Under the pieces are notes generated by a model. The model had not been told where the DNA came from and did not search any database. It saw only the letters and a program-made list of their open reading frames with translations. Made by a program: the position numbers and the translations under genes. A stretch of 64,000 nucleotides of DNA, from the NCBI GenBank assembly GCA_022818135.1, contig JAFMSR010000002.1:26614818-26678817 (forward strand), written 5' to 3'. How positions within the stretch are numbered: the stretch's first letter is position 1; the number at the start of each line of letters is the position of its first letter. Shown piece after piece: positions 1 through 11,236 of the stretch. This DNA is from Saxidomus purpurata (taxonomy: Eukaryota; Mollusca; Bivalvia; Venerida; Veneridae).

Positions 1-22
1 AAAACGTTAAATTTGTTTTCAG

Positions 23-142
23 ATCTGCCAGAAGATTGCTAGCGGAGCAACAAAGAAATATGAACAAGAACAGAAGGTACCGTACATTGTGAGCAATGAC
101 CTCTGGGTAGGATATGACGATCCGGACAGCTTGAAAATAAAG
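23..142 (+). CDS. Chitinase exon: GH18 barrel C-terminal part
   Basis: A TTTTCAG acceptor precedes the exon and GTATAC follows it. It is forty codons long, phase 0 at both ends. It encodes ICQKIASGATKKYE through NDLWVGYDDPDSLKIK, closely matching the conserved late GH18 segment of animal chitinases. Confidence 0.85.
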
Positions 143-3100
143 GTATACAACATGTACTTAATCGTGACTTACATGTTCTACTCACTTTTACTGTTTCGTT
201 AAAACATGACCTTAAGACACCCTAGTTTTCCCGGTTTACCTAAATGAAAAAATTCAACATGACCCAGTTGTTCGACGATTAAGCTAACAGATGATTAACT
301 TTAAGGGTTATGTTTCTGCAGTTTTAAAAAGTTATTAAAACAAATTTCTGCTTACAAGAGACTGAGGTCTAAATACTCTTCGAAATAAAATCAAATATCT
401 CTGTGGTGTTGTCCTACAAGATATTATTTTCAATCTAAAGTTAATCAATGGTTATCTTAACAGCTGATTAAAGTCTCGATCGCGAGGTGATTAACTGAAA
501 CAACATGCATAAAGTGTGTGTATAAATTCTGAGTGCATATTATGCCACTGCAAAAATTGAAACTTGGAATCTTTTATAATTTTAAGGTTGACTACATCAA
601 GCAAGAGCATTTTGGTGGAATCATGGTATGGGCTCTTGACCTTGATGACTTCAGCGGAATGTGTGGACAAGGAAAATATCCTCTTATGAGATCAATAGTA
701 GATGAACTCGCCGCCTCATCTCCTGTTCAGCCACTTCCGTGTGTACTCTTTTTTTCAGTTCTGTTCAACTCTATTCTATTTAATCTATCTGTTTTGTTCT
801 GCTCAGTTTTATTCCATTTATCTGATCTGTTCTACTCAATTCTATTCCATCTTTCTGATTTGTTCTACTCAATTGTATCCCATCTTATTCTATTCTGCTA
901 TACTTTATTCTTCTAAATTATTTCAAGTCCATTCCGTTCAATTCAACTCAATTTCATTCCATTACATTCAATTCTGTTCTCTTTCTGTTTTAGTATCTTC
1001 CATTTTATTCTATTGTATTATATTATGTTCATATAAAAATTATGCTTAAAGCTTTTTATGGTGAATTAGTTTCAAACACTTTTTAAAAATCTTGCCCCAG
1101 TTAAATTAACATTAAACTTGAAATCAATACTGCTTGATAAAAAAGCCAAACAAATGCTACTTATGACACTGCGAAATCATTCGTAGATAAATCGAACCTG
1201 CTCTAAATTCAGAACGACACAAGCACCTATAACACAAGCTCCATGGACAACCCGAGCCCCTGTGACAACCCGAGCCCCTGTGACAACCCGCGCCCCTATC
1301 TACACCAATCCACCAGTCACCACACGAGCACCCATCGTAACAACAAGTAGTAAGTTTGTTTATTGTTACTGGAGTTAAGATGTAATAATGTAATAATCAT
1401 GTACGTTACTGTAACTGACAGCGTAGTGAATGCATATAACAAGGTACTGCTCCTGATTTCAATTAGAGGCCATTTCCCGCTCTTTTACAATAATACAGAG
1501 ACCGGATTGTTATAGTGGTCATCTCCCTCATTCCAATGTGTGTTGATCTCAATATTTGACATTTTAATGCAAGAAAACTATCCAGCTTACCTAAAGGGCT
1601 CAGCAGTCATCACCCAAGGCCCTAATTGTTTTAACCATCATCTGAGTAAGGCTGCGTAAGGAGTCGTTTTCAAGAAAGAAAAGTTAAAAAACGTTATATA
1701 CGTTTGTGGATTGTAGAAATGCATTCCTTTTGACTGCATTGTATTATGTATTACTTTAATTGCCTCCATTGTCCCCGTCATTGTAAACAACCTTATATAG
1801 GCACGATATGGTCAAGAAGCTTCTTTTTAATAGGAGGAAAACAGAAAACTACTTTCTTAAATTTCCAGACGATGAATTAGGAATGCGAATTTTGCACGTT
1901 TACGTTCGCGTCCGTCTTGCGGATTTGACATCATATTTGTTTATATATACACATTTATTCAGAAGAAGGCTTTACGGCCGAAACATGTCGATATATGTTT
2001 AAACTATCCGTGAAGTTTAATATTGAAATGTAAAAGGGCATATAAATTCTACTCATTGTGATTGCGACAATATAAAATACAAACGGTATGATATGTTGCG
2101 TTCGTCTAAAGTAGCTTCCATAAGGTAGGGCTATGTGGACAAATGTAACGTTAAGTGACTGAGACACAGGAGATACTAACCATGTATAGAGATACAACGC
2201 GCAGTGACGCATATGCTTATCATAAAGTTGCTGGGATGATATACTTATGTTGCAATAATTCATAGCCTATTTCCTTTTGCTTTTTGCTTTTTTCAGTTCA
2301 ATGCAATTAACAATGAATTAATTGTATGTTTAATAACGAGAAGTGGAAATTAAATACGGTTTATGAACAAGGTAGCATCAAATCACTCGCTAACAAACAG
2401 TTTGTTTTAATTATGTACTTAAAACACATAACGTTATATATTAGGCTTTACGCACGTGCGGAATACAGATTTTAAATTTCTACGTCATCGTTTAAATGCT
2501 GTTTTGAAAGAATGCCATAAGTCATTGTACATCCGTGTTAAAAAGGCTGATAAGAAGTGTTGTTATAGAAATACCACATCCTTATAAATTGGTCAGGAAA
2601 TAAACACCACGATTTTCGTTTATATTGAACAAGGTTATAGTCTTGTTTACACCAGATTCGAACATGTTTGACATTATAAAATGAAAATAATAACAACGTC
2701 ATCTCCTAAACTGATTGCCTTAAAATCGTAAAAAGAGGAGCGGAAAGGTCGATTTGGCGGAAAGATAAAATTGTACATTAATATATTAAGAACAGAATAA
2801 AGTCATGAGGACAAGGTTAAAATTTCTACATACATGTACTTAGTTTGACCATGATATGTAAAGACAGAGTTATCTCGTGAAGAAATAGGTTAGCTAATCC
2901 CAAAGTACTTCGAGTGTTTGTATTACACTTGTATTACATGTATCGTGAAATCCTTACCCCGCAAGTTGTGAAGCTTATAGATCAAGCTCATAGATCAAAT
3001 ACAGTCAGCAAAACAGAAACCCTTTTCTGTTTCTGAAACGAACGTTTTATTTCTCTGTTTTCGATACTGTTTCTCTGAGATACAACAACACAATCACTCA

Positions 3101-6100
3101 AAATCTCACTACATAAAAATCATTGCTGATTTCCCCTCGTCTGTTTTTCGTTACATATAAACGATAAAAAAATAATTTAAAAAAAGCAGAACAACGTCAA
3201 CAGCACATACAAGGAAATATTTGCTATTACCAGTTCGACACATTTTATTTGAACAGCGGCGCAAGCTTGCGCCAATAATAAGGTAGATACTATGAGGTCA
3301 ATAAGTGCACTAGTTTTGTGTTCGAATTCATTACATGTATCAGATAAGGTTGTACAAGATGTAGACACAACCTATATATCTACTTTACATATCGCTAACC
3401 TTTTGCTGCGTTCAAAAGAAAAATGCATTTTCAGTCTTGGTGATCTAGTTATTGAAGAGCTGTATCATTATGTAACGTGCCTGTTTGCCTTTCACTTAAA
3501 AATGTTATGGGTTTCAGGCGTATCTCATAACTAGACCCGATACACATAGTATGTTACAAGTAGCTACTTTTTAGCCGTCTATAAATGCTTCCGCTTAGTT
3601 TTAAATGCTGCGCTTTCTTTTAAGCTTCTGCCATTTGTAATCATTTATGTGGCTTTTTCAGTGCACCTCTTTCGTTTGCATTTAAACATGAAAACCGTGC
3701 ATTCATATTGTTACATTGTAGCTTTATCCTTTGTGAACTAAACTGTACACGCTAAGAGTCTTTTATCATGCTTTTTACATGTGCTTACACTTTAAAATAT
3801 AGCGCAGTCACCTACAACCACAAAAGCTCAGGTGACGACTGCCAAACCCGCTACAACCGCTGCTGCTGCTACAACTGCCGCACCAACCGAAGCCCCAACC
3901 ACACTAGCTTCGCTTTAGCCTTTTCTGTTGCTTTGTTAAGCTTGAGCTAGAAGCATTAAGGGAAAATACTGATCGTTCGTTAGAGAAATGTGTACCAAAT
4001 TGAAGGTTGTTGGCACGGTTAATACGCTTTGTCTGCTTCAATGAGCTGTTATTTACAGACACGTACATGTAGTCAGCAAGGAGTGGCGTCATTTCATATC
4101 TGTAGCATACTTTAGGACTTGATAACCTTGTTCAGGTTGGGATTCATTTGATGAATTGCTTACGTACGATCTGATTACTAGACTAATCCTTCATGATGAC
4201 GTCGGCGGCGATGTCTTATGATACTTGAAATACTCTTAAGGAACTTTACTTATGTAATATTATAATGTGTAGTATAAGAAAAATATGTTCTTTTTTTAAA
4301 TGTTAGCACGTTTTGCATTAAATATTTTGCATAACTGAAACAAACTGATAATCAAACCTAGGTTTGTTTTTCAACCATCTTTACAAGTTTTGCTAGCTGA
4401 ACCACAGAAAAAAAATTGAATAAAAAGTCAAGCAGTTTCATATGTTGATGCTGTGCAGAAAACCGTGAATTGAGAATACATGAGTTCAATTTCGTCTCTA
4501 ATACGTTATGCATTATACTGGTGGTATTTCGTCTTACTCATGGGTTCATTATCACCCATTAAACACCATTGAAAGTTGATTAGATCATCTGATTGTTGTG
4601 CGTAACTTAAATACTGCTGAAAAGTCCTGTTGAACACCTAACGAAACAAAAGTTTATGTGTTCATGGTATACTTTCTATTATAATGTTCTAAACGTTAGC
4701 ACCAGGATCGAACAGCAACCATCACCAACTCACACTAGTTAGCAGCAATGAATTCAATTGTCAAGTAAGATCCGACGGCTATTATCCAAGCCCTACGTCT
4801 TGTTCCAACTACTACGTCTGCGCTGCCAACATGGCGTTCAGGACCGATTGTCACCCTGGTCTACTGTTCAACACTCAGACTCTGTATTGCGACTTCCCTG
4901 ATCACGTGGCTTGCAATGCTCATCATAATAATGTACCTACTGTAAGTATGCAGTTACATAAATCGAATTGATATTACAGAACTTTTAGTTGCTCCGTGAA
5001 ACACACCTTGAAATTTATGTTCCATGTGATTTATGTCAGAATGATAATATCAACAAGGACTACACTCTTGTTAAGAGGAAATGAATTAAATTCCCAAATT
5101 GACTTCGCATAGTTACCTGTTATTCCGTGTAATTGCAAACGGTACCATCAGCCTTCTTTTTGGGATGATTCTTTTAGATAGAACTACATGTATATGGATA
5201 TCCAGATGTCAGGTCCTTATTGATACATGTATGCAGTAGAGCATTATTGAATAATGTTTGTGTACGCGAACTTGTTAATACACACTTTATATTTATTTGC
5301 GTCTAGTTTCATCAAACACTAAATGATAGCGTCAATAGTGACTATTTATTAGCAACATATATAAACAAGATGGCTGTTGCATTTCTAATAAATATAAGTC
5401 ACAGAATTTATACTATTGTTTTTCTTTGAAGACGACAGCGGCACAAGCTCCTGCGATAACAACACGAGCACCAGTGACGACCAGAGCCCCAGTCACAACG
5501 CAGGCTCCTATGCCAACCACCACAAAATACAGCCCACCTGGTATAAATAATTACTTATTTTTTATTCTTTTGTGATTAAAACATTACACACTTTACACTT
5601 TTCTTGCAATTTACTGATAGCATTGCCTTTAAATAGTTATACATGCATGAGATAGTTGTTGTCATTTAACTTATTTTCACCTTTTACACTATACCTATTC
5701 AATGCAATGTGTAGCACGTTGCCTTGCAATGACATTGACTTCGCTCGCCTTAAATAACTTGCTTCTCTGGTCGCTTAATGTATTGCCGGTGCTTAAAATG
5801 TAAACATAGCCACAACTTGCATGCTATGCTTGTAGTTAGTCATTAAAAGCAAAAATCAAAGTTTATTTAAATAAATAACGGGGCACTAGTTGTCAAGAAT
5901 ATTTTTCATTGACATTCACTCATACGCGATACAAATCTAGTTCAGTATCATCTTGGTATCGTGGCCTGATAGAAAACGAAACTTTACTTTTGTTCAAAGA
6001 CCTTTACTAGTACCAACAGCTATATGAAAAACCTCATAATTTCAACTTACAGTAACAACAGTTTAGTTAACAGTTAAATTATGTATCTTCCAGTCGCTCC

Positions 6101-6275
6101 GACAGACTTCTGCAAAGGCAAGGCTGATGGATTCTATAAGGACCCTCAAACTTGTGACCACTTCTACCAGTGCTCCTTCGAAGTGTCCTACCATGAACCA
6201 TGTCCCTCTGGAACCTACTTCAGCGTGTCTCTCCAGGGTTGCGACTGGGCTGCCAACGTTCCTAGCTGTCCGTAA
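23..6275 (+). CDS. GH18 chitinase, 3' part, with two CBM14 domains
   Basis: This is the 3' half of a secreted family-18 chitinase, which hydrolyses beta-1,4-N-acetylglucosamine polymers. Exons are 23-142, 587-738, 1213-1349, 4706-4941, 5432-5540 and 6094-6275. All junctions are GT-AG and the phases close exactly, giving 311 residues and a stop. Residues 1-90 are the end of the TIM-barrel (WVGYDDPDSLKIK, then GGIMVWALDLDDF, a GH18 family hallmark). A Thr/Pro linker with TTRAPV repeats follows. Next come a six-cysteine CBM14 domain (C155 to C206, spacing 13-5-9-12-7), a second TTRAPV linker, and a second CBM14 (C258 to C310, spacing 13-5-9-12-8). The catalytic DxxDxDxE motif and signal peptide lie upstream of the window. 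The linkers are probably O-glycosylated (inference). Which chitinase paralogue this is cannot be told from here. Confidence 0.88.
587..738 (+). CDS. Chitinase exon: last GH18 strand and linker start
   Basis: The exon starts VDYIKQEHFGGIMVWALDL and ends in the linker at QPLP. The GTGTGT donor at 739 was chosen because it is the only nearby GT giving the phase (two bases left over) that the next exon needs. Reading on past it runs into pyrimidine-rich intron sequence. Confidence 0.8.
747..1027 (+). repeat. Pyrimidine-rich TTCTATTC-type simple repeat in intron
   Basis: Almost pure C/T sequence on the + strand, with recurring TTCTATTCCAT and GTTCTACTCAAT words, lies just after the donor at 739. 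Open frames through it give runs of F, S, L and C with no domain, so I treat it as a degenerate intronic microsatellite. Confidence 0.7.
1213..1349 (+). CDS. Chitinase exon: Thr/Pro-rich linker 1
   Basis: An ATTCAG acceptor and GTAAGT donor bound the exon. The encoded linker is TTQAPITQAPW followed by repeated TTRAPV. Start phase 2 matches the preceding exon. The end phase (one base over) matches both the exon at 4706 and the possible alternative exon at 3803. Confidence 0.82.
1350..3802 (+). other. Chitinase intron, no feature seen
   Basis: About 2.4 kb of AT-rich sequence with only short chance open frames on both strands. I found no exon-like segment, known repeat or RNA gene. Confidence 0.6.
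3803..3918 (+). CDS. Possible alternative terminal exon of the chitinase
   Basis: A TATAG acceptor is followed by a Thr/Ala/Pro-rich frame (QSPTTTKAQVTTAKPATT, then TEAPTTLASL and TAG). Its start phase fits the exon ending at 1349. It could give a short isoform with catalytic domain and linker but no CBM14 domain. Used internally through the GT at 3832 it would be in phase 0, and the frame into 4706 would hit a stop, so a terminal role fits better. The acceptor lacks a strong pyrimidine tract. It could also be a relic linker exon. Confidence 0.4.
4706..4941 (+). CDS. Chitinase exon: first CBM14 (peritrophin-A) domain
   Basis: Encodes six cysteines in CBM14 spacing with the aromatic YYPSP and NYYVC positions typical of chitin binding. 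A CACCAG acceptor and GTAAGT donor bound it. It starts with two bases that complete the codon split after 1349 and ends in phase 0. Confidence 0.85.
5432..5540 (+). CDS. Chitinase exon: Thr/Pro-rich linker 2
   Basis: A TTTGAAG acceptor and GTATAA donor bound it. It encodes TTAAQAPAITTRAPVTTRAP and on to KYSPPG, the same TTRAPV motif as linker 1. This suggests that linker and CBM14 exons were duplicated as a pair. Confidence 0.82.
6094..6275 (+). CDS. Chitinase last exon: second CBM14 domain and stop
   Basis: An ATCTTCCAG acceptor is followed by VAPTDFCKGKADGFY, six CBM14-spaced cysteines, and a stop one residue after the last cysteine (SCP then TAA). The first two bases complete the codon split at 5540. 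Confidence 0.87.
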
Positions 6276-8526
6276 AAAGACATAAAAATTATTGCTCATT
6301 TTTTTTTCCGTATACTTCTGCAAGTGCTAATAGAACATAGAAACTAATGTGTAGTTAAGATTCCTACAAGTTTACTTTTACTGGTTATTTTTACTCTAGA
6401 TTGTTGATCGTAGCCTCGTGCCTGTTTTGGGTTTCTCGCCAGGGTCCATCCTTTGTCCGAGAAAAGTTTTCAACTTTGACTAAATAAACACAAACCTTTA
6501 TTTTAATTGAGCTTAACTAGATTGAATATGAACTTGAATCCTGATTTATTTACTATATACATGTAATGTACAAAAGACATATTTAGGCTTGAACATCGGA
6601 GCTACATGGGGCATGTGGAGATACATATTCTCTTATCTTCCAACTGTTAGTAACTGTTAATATAAATGTTATAAGCAATAGATACAAATGAGCAAGTAAT
6701 TCGTCATGAATATGTAAGTGAATTTCTTAATGATTAATTACTTGATATCTAACCCTCAGTCTTAAATTTCTTTAAAAGCGTCAGTAGGAAATGAAATGAT
6801 TCAAAAACAGAGCATGGTAAACTTTTGACACTCATATCATCGGCTGAAGTTTTCGGTTCTTTTGTTTCTATAAATAGGGACATAATTGATAGCCCCAAAT
6901 TAAAAGGTTAAACTGTGTTAAACTACCGGGCGGATGAGTAAGAGTAATTGATTGAGTATTTAAAACATTACTCAATCTAACTTTGAAATCACAGTTATTT
7001 TTCAGTAATCTAAAAGTAAAAAAATAGTTTTATGTTTCTGTCATATAAGAAAATAATTTTGATATAATAACTGTAAGTGTTGATTTTTTTATAATCTAAT
7101 TTGACTGGGAATTAAGTACCTAAAAGGTAACTGATAAAATAGAATAATAACATCTTATGAAGGTCTTAAAATTTATGTATAACTAACATCCCTTTCCTAC
7201 ATTATCTGTACATAATGTAAGGAAGTTATACAGTAGCTGAATATGATAAACAAGCTAGTCTACCAGTGACCAGTCATGTTAATTGACATCTACTGTGAAT
7301 TCGCTGTGAATTCGCATGGCTGACTGGACCCCTGTGGTGAATACCCCACATTCCTGTTCAATTGTCTTTAAACGTACATGCCGCTTGGAGGTTCTAAAAG
7401 CATGACAAAATATATCGACTAAATCAATAGAATCCATACGGCAGAAAAAGTGTCAAGCGCTATATCAGCCGACAATCGATACGTATCGGGGATTAGAAGT
7501 TAACGGAAACAACTACGGTTCGGTAATATCCGGAAATAACGGACAGGGTCATAAATCATTGATTATCGATTGCATCTAAATATTGCCTAAGGGAGATATT
7601 GAACTTGACGTGTTACTTTTACGCGTAAAGGGGAAAATCTTCTGCTTAAATTTTACCATTTCTAACAGAAGATAAAGAACATTCAACATTATCATTCACA
7701 TTAATCGCAATTAATAAAAAAAAAAAAATAATAATAGAAATAATGATGATGAAAATAATAATAATGATTTAACTAGAGAGCACTTCTTCGTTACAGTCAC
7801 ATGTTCAGTCATTAATGAATCTAATGTAAAATAACGGATGTTGAAAATAAAATGTATTGGAAGTAATTGTTGACAATAGTCACAGATTAATCCAAAAGCT
7901 ACAACATTCGTGAATTTTGACATGATAATGGGAATGAATCTAGTGTGCTCTTGATGTTTCTTATTCGGCTGATCCCTTTACACGTGCGTAATGTTTGCTC
8001 GTGAGAATTGTAGAAAATTGTAGACCTGCATTTTAAAGTACAGACGCACACGGCAAATATGTTGCAAAAGCATGGTGTGCATTTTAAACGTAAATAGGCG
8101 TCCGCGTTAAATAGTACGTCGACTTTTTTATTTCCAGATTAGTTATTCCTGATCTGATAAAAACTGACATTACAATTCTGTAGGCTTTTTTAAGTTGAGA
8201 AATAGCAGAATATCAATAGATTTTACATCTCTAATAAACGCTTGATGTTGAATGTCGTAAAAAGAATGTGGTTTTTCAGTTTAAAACCATATGGTCAAAA
8301 TGCATTTTTCCTTCAAAATTACAGCTGGATTTGACCACCGTCCACATTGCTTGAATTTATAATTAACATTTTTGAAGAAATAAGGATTTAATGCGGAAAA
8401 AATCTTTTCCATTTCTGCAGTAGAATAATAACTGTTAAATTTTACAGATGGTGTCATTTAATACTCTGCACACCGATCAAACCTTGCGTGTTTTTTCTTC
8501 TCTTTTGGGTTAATGTAATAATAAGT
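6276..8526. other. Intergenic AT-rich spacer
   Basis: Holds the chitinase 3' UTR, then unassigned AT-rich sequence. A small A/T run with AAT and GAT repeats lies at about 7713-7768, and an 11-bp direct repeat (TGTGAATTCGC) at about 7300. No supported exon on either strand. Confidence 0.6.
6483..6488 (+). promoter_or_regulatory. Candidate polyadenylation signal of the chitinase
   Basis: AATAAA about 210 bp after the stop codon, the first canonical hexamer downstream. Use is inferred from position only. Confidence 0.5.
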
Positions 8527-8719
8527 TTATATCTTCGGGGTGAAATGAAAGACAGAAGATTCGAGGGATAATACAACCTGCTTTTGTCTGTTTATTTTGA
8601 ATCTGGAAGAAACTCTATGTTGACACCTATAAAATGACACTAATTTCAGCGAAGCGAATGCTTGCCTTTCACTCGAGACAAAGTAAAATGTGAAACAAAA
8701 TAAAATATCCCGTGCAAGT

Positions 8720-10350
8720 GCTTCGAAATAAAAATGCATGCAGAATACTTTTCTGTTATCTTGATTTGCAAACCTGTCTATTGTGAAGGGACCCCACTTT
8801 TTATCTATGAATGCAAAAAAATCTTTGGAAACGCCCCAGTCATCTAAATCTACGATCCTCTGCGGTTTCGTTTTCAGAACGAGGAATCCATTGAATGGAA
8901 AGATTTATTTTGCTTTCCTTACAGTAATTAAAGATAGACAAGGCTAACGCTTGTAAATCTGGCTTAGAACTACCCGACTGAATACTGATTTCGCAGTTTT
9001 TATTGTCAGAGAACCACTGAACTCTTATATTTAATAAAATTGGAGACAATGCGAGCTTCTAACTTTTTCATCGTCCGACCATTCTCTATGAGCAACACCT
9101 TTAGCAAAGCGAGGCGAGAAACTTGCACAAGCGACATCGCTAGCATCAGAATAAACGGGAATTGAAGTTTTTGTAACTGGAAATAAATCCCTGCAGTTAA
9201 GGCTATCTAAATTGTGCAACCAGAAATTTAACTCCCTGAGCTCTGAAGAATCCTCTGCAATAACAAGTATGGAATCCCAGTGCCTGTCGGTAATGACTTT
9301 ATCATGAATAGACCTGGTCATTAAACGTGCAAGTTTACCTAACACAAAATGCATTGAGGCTAACATACCAGCAACTTTTGCCAATCTACGGGGAGTAACT
9401 CTGTCAAGATTCGAATTTAAAGCTGCAATTTCTTGTTTTAAATTCTGAACCCTCTCTGAGGAGATTTTGAGTACACCGGACTTTAGATAAAAAACGTGGC
9501 CGAGCCACGTTATGATTTGAACTGGGACCCAAACAGACTTTTTATCGTTTGCAAGAAAGCCGGACTTATGCAATGTGATCCTAACGAAATCTGAGTCTGT
9601 AAGTGTTTGATAGAAAGACGAGTTAACTGACCAACCATCGTCTAAATAGACTATAATTTTAATGCCATGAGATCTCCAGTGTTTGACAAGCTCTCTCAAA
9701 ACTTTTGTGAAAATCAATCCTGCTGAGCATAAGCCGAAAGGCAACACAGTAAAAACGTAATATTTAACCGTGTTGTTTTGCATCATAGAAAAACCCAGAA
9801 AAGTTTGGTGCTCTGATGCGATATCTATATGATGATATTCGGACGTTAAATCAAATTTAAACATGTATCTCCCCATTTTCGTAGATTCTATATATTCTAA
9901 ACCGAGTTTCACGTCCTCGAAACGCATTTTTCCTTCCAAAGATACTTATTTACGTGCCTTAAATCAAGTATCAACCTTTTCTTTCCAGAACGATTTATGG
10001 ATACTGTTAGCAGATTGACTACTAAAGGTTCAAAAGGAACCTCTAAAATTCGCCCTGTATCTAATAATTCCGAAATTGCATCCAAAACAAATGGCATGTT
10101 TTCTCTGGCGGATTTGTTGGTTTTTAAATTAACCGATTCGGGGGTATGAATAAAATGAATTCTGTATCCGTTTTTAATTACGTCAACAATATAACTACTT
10201 GCTCTGATTTCTTGCCAAAAATTTAAATTCTGCTTGAGTCTGCCCTTTACAGATGTTGAGGGTGAATACAATTTTTCTTGGATTTCGAAATATTCTTTAT
10301 GATCGTAAAAAGTTTGAAAGTTAAAGGAATACTCAACTTTGAACTCGTTA
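8720..10350 (-). pseudogene. DIRS-like reverse transcriptase / RNase H, frameshifted
   Basis: The polymerase frame includes GKKRLILDLRHVNKYLW, then shifts near 9920, where an A-run appears one base short. It continues through FKFDLTSEYHHIDI (first catalytic Asp) and the IIVYLDDG active site, with the Asp pair at residues 100-101 of the open frame that starts at 9939. RNase H follows with VYSDASDVA. A deletion near 9040 removes part of RNase H before VQWFSDNKN, and another break near 8850 precedes RIVDLDDWGVSK and TIDRFANQDNRK. At least three breaks make it inactive. Confidence 0.7.
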
Positions 10351-10371
10351 ATGTCTGACGTTTTATGCTGA

Positions 10372-11061
10372 TCACTGCTTTCTGGACAAGGAATCGTCCG
10401 AGACGGATTTAACGTCGGGCTGGAGTTTCTGATTGAAGATGTCGTGAGGGCAGTTTGATCGGTAATGGCCGAACTTTCCACAGGCAAAACATTGGTCGCT
10501 GGGTCTTGGACCGGAAATGAATCTCGGACGCCACTGCATACTGTACGAGAAGGTTCGAAAATTACCCTGTGCTTGTGCGCCAAATGGTGGCCTGAGAGAG
10601 CTTCCGGAAGCAACAGGAACTTGGAAGATAAGGAGAATAACGTGAAGATGTGAATTGTCTCTTATCTGTCTTTCGTTTCTCATCGCGTTCCTTCAAAATA
10701 GACAAAGCTGACTTTTCTGCCTTTTTATCTTTTTGCTGTCTTCCTCGTCGCTGGCGAGATCGTCCTGATCTTACTGAGAGACGGTTAACCAACCGGCTGG
10801 CGATTTGTCGGCTAGCCTGATGATCTTGTTGCGGTGGTTAAGTTTCCTTGTGAGCTGAGCACAAATGTCATCAACTTCACAATTCAGTAACGGAGTAGTC
10901 AAGAACTGCTTCTGATATCCTTTAGAACTAACGGTTGCGGGTTTTACTGCCGGGATTGATTCAGCGCTCGCCGGTCTAGATATGTCATTTTTAAATTCCG
11001 TGAACTTTGTATCGAAGTAATTTTGGAAATAGCTTTTAATTTCCTCGAGCGAATCCGACAT
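10372..11061 (-). pseudogene. DIRS-like gag-type ORF with zinc knuckle, broken
   Basis: Begins MSDSLEEIKSYFQNYFDTKF and holds LADKSPAGWLTV near residue 90. After stops near 10771 and 10714 the same frame resumes and carries a CCHC knuckle, CFACGKFGHYRSNC (CX2CX4HX4C), which binds nucleic acid in retroelement gag proteins. The two in-frame stops break an otherwise continuous frame, so it is a point-mutated pseudogene. Confidence 0.65.
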
Positions 11062-11236
11062 AATGTCCAAAAACAACTTTGCAAATTTTACTAGTTGACG
11101 GCTTGACGAAAGAACCTCGAATGGCTACTTCAATAAAACGCAAAATACTCGTGTAAACTTACCGCCAAAACTACTGACCACTACACATTACCTTATATGG
11201 ACAAAATACGGTGTATGCGCCCGACAATAAATACAT
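11062..11236 (-). other. Upstream segment of the DIRS-like element
   Basis: Sits between the gag-type start codon and the point where sequence matching the inverted-repeat arm begins. Probably the 5' non-coding end of the retroelement. No terminal repeat was recognised. Confidence 0.35.

Larger units (their letters stand above)
8527..11061 (-). mobile_element. DIRS-like retroelement, decayed, YR not found
   Basis: Read on the minus strand, this holds a gag-like region with a zinc knuckle, a reverse transcriptase, RNase H, and then the WGPFTIDRFAN block that follows RNase H in DIRS-like elements. In this group the 3' part normally carries a tyrosine recombinase. I see none here, and the frame degenerates below about 8720. 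Premature stops and frameshifts in both coding regions show it is not functional. Recognition rests on motif memory of DIRS-like polymerases in marine invertebrates. A Gypsy-type origin is less likely because no integrase or LTR is seen. Confidence 0.7.

Noticed and set aside
533..1049. Two 115-127 codon plus-strand frames running into the pyrimidine tract
   Set aside because: Only 587-738 is a real exon. The rest is translation of a C/T simple repeat.
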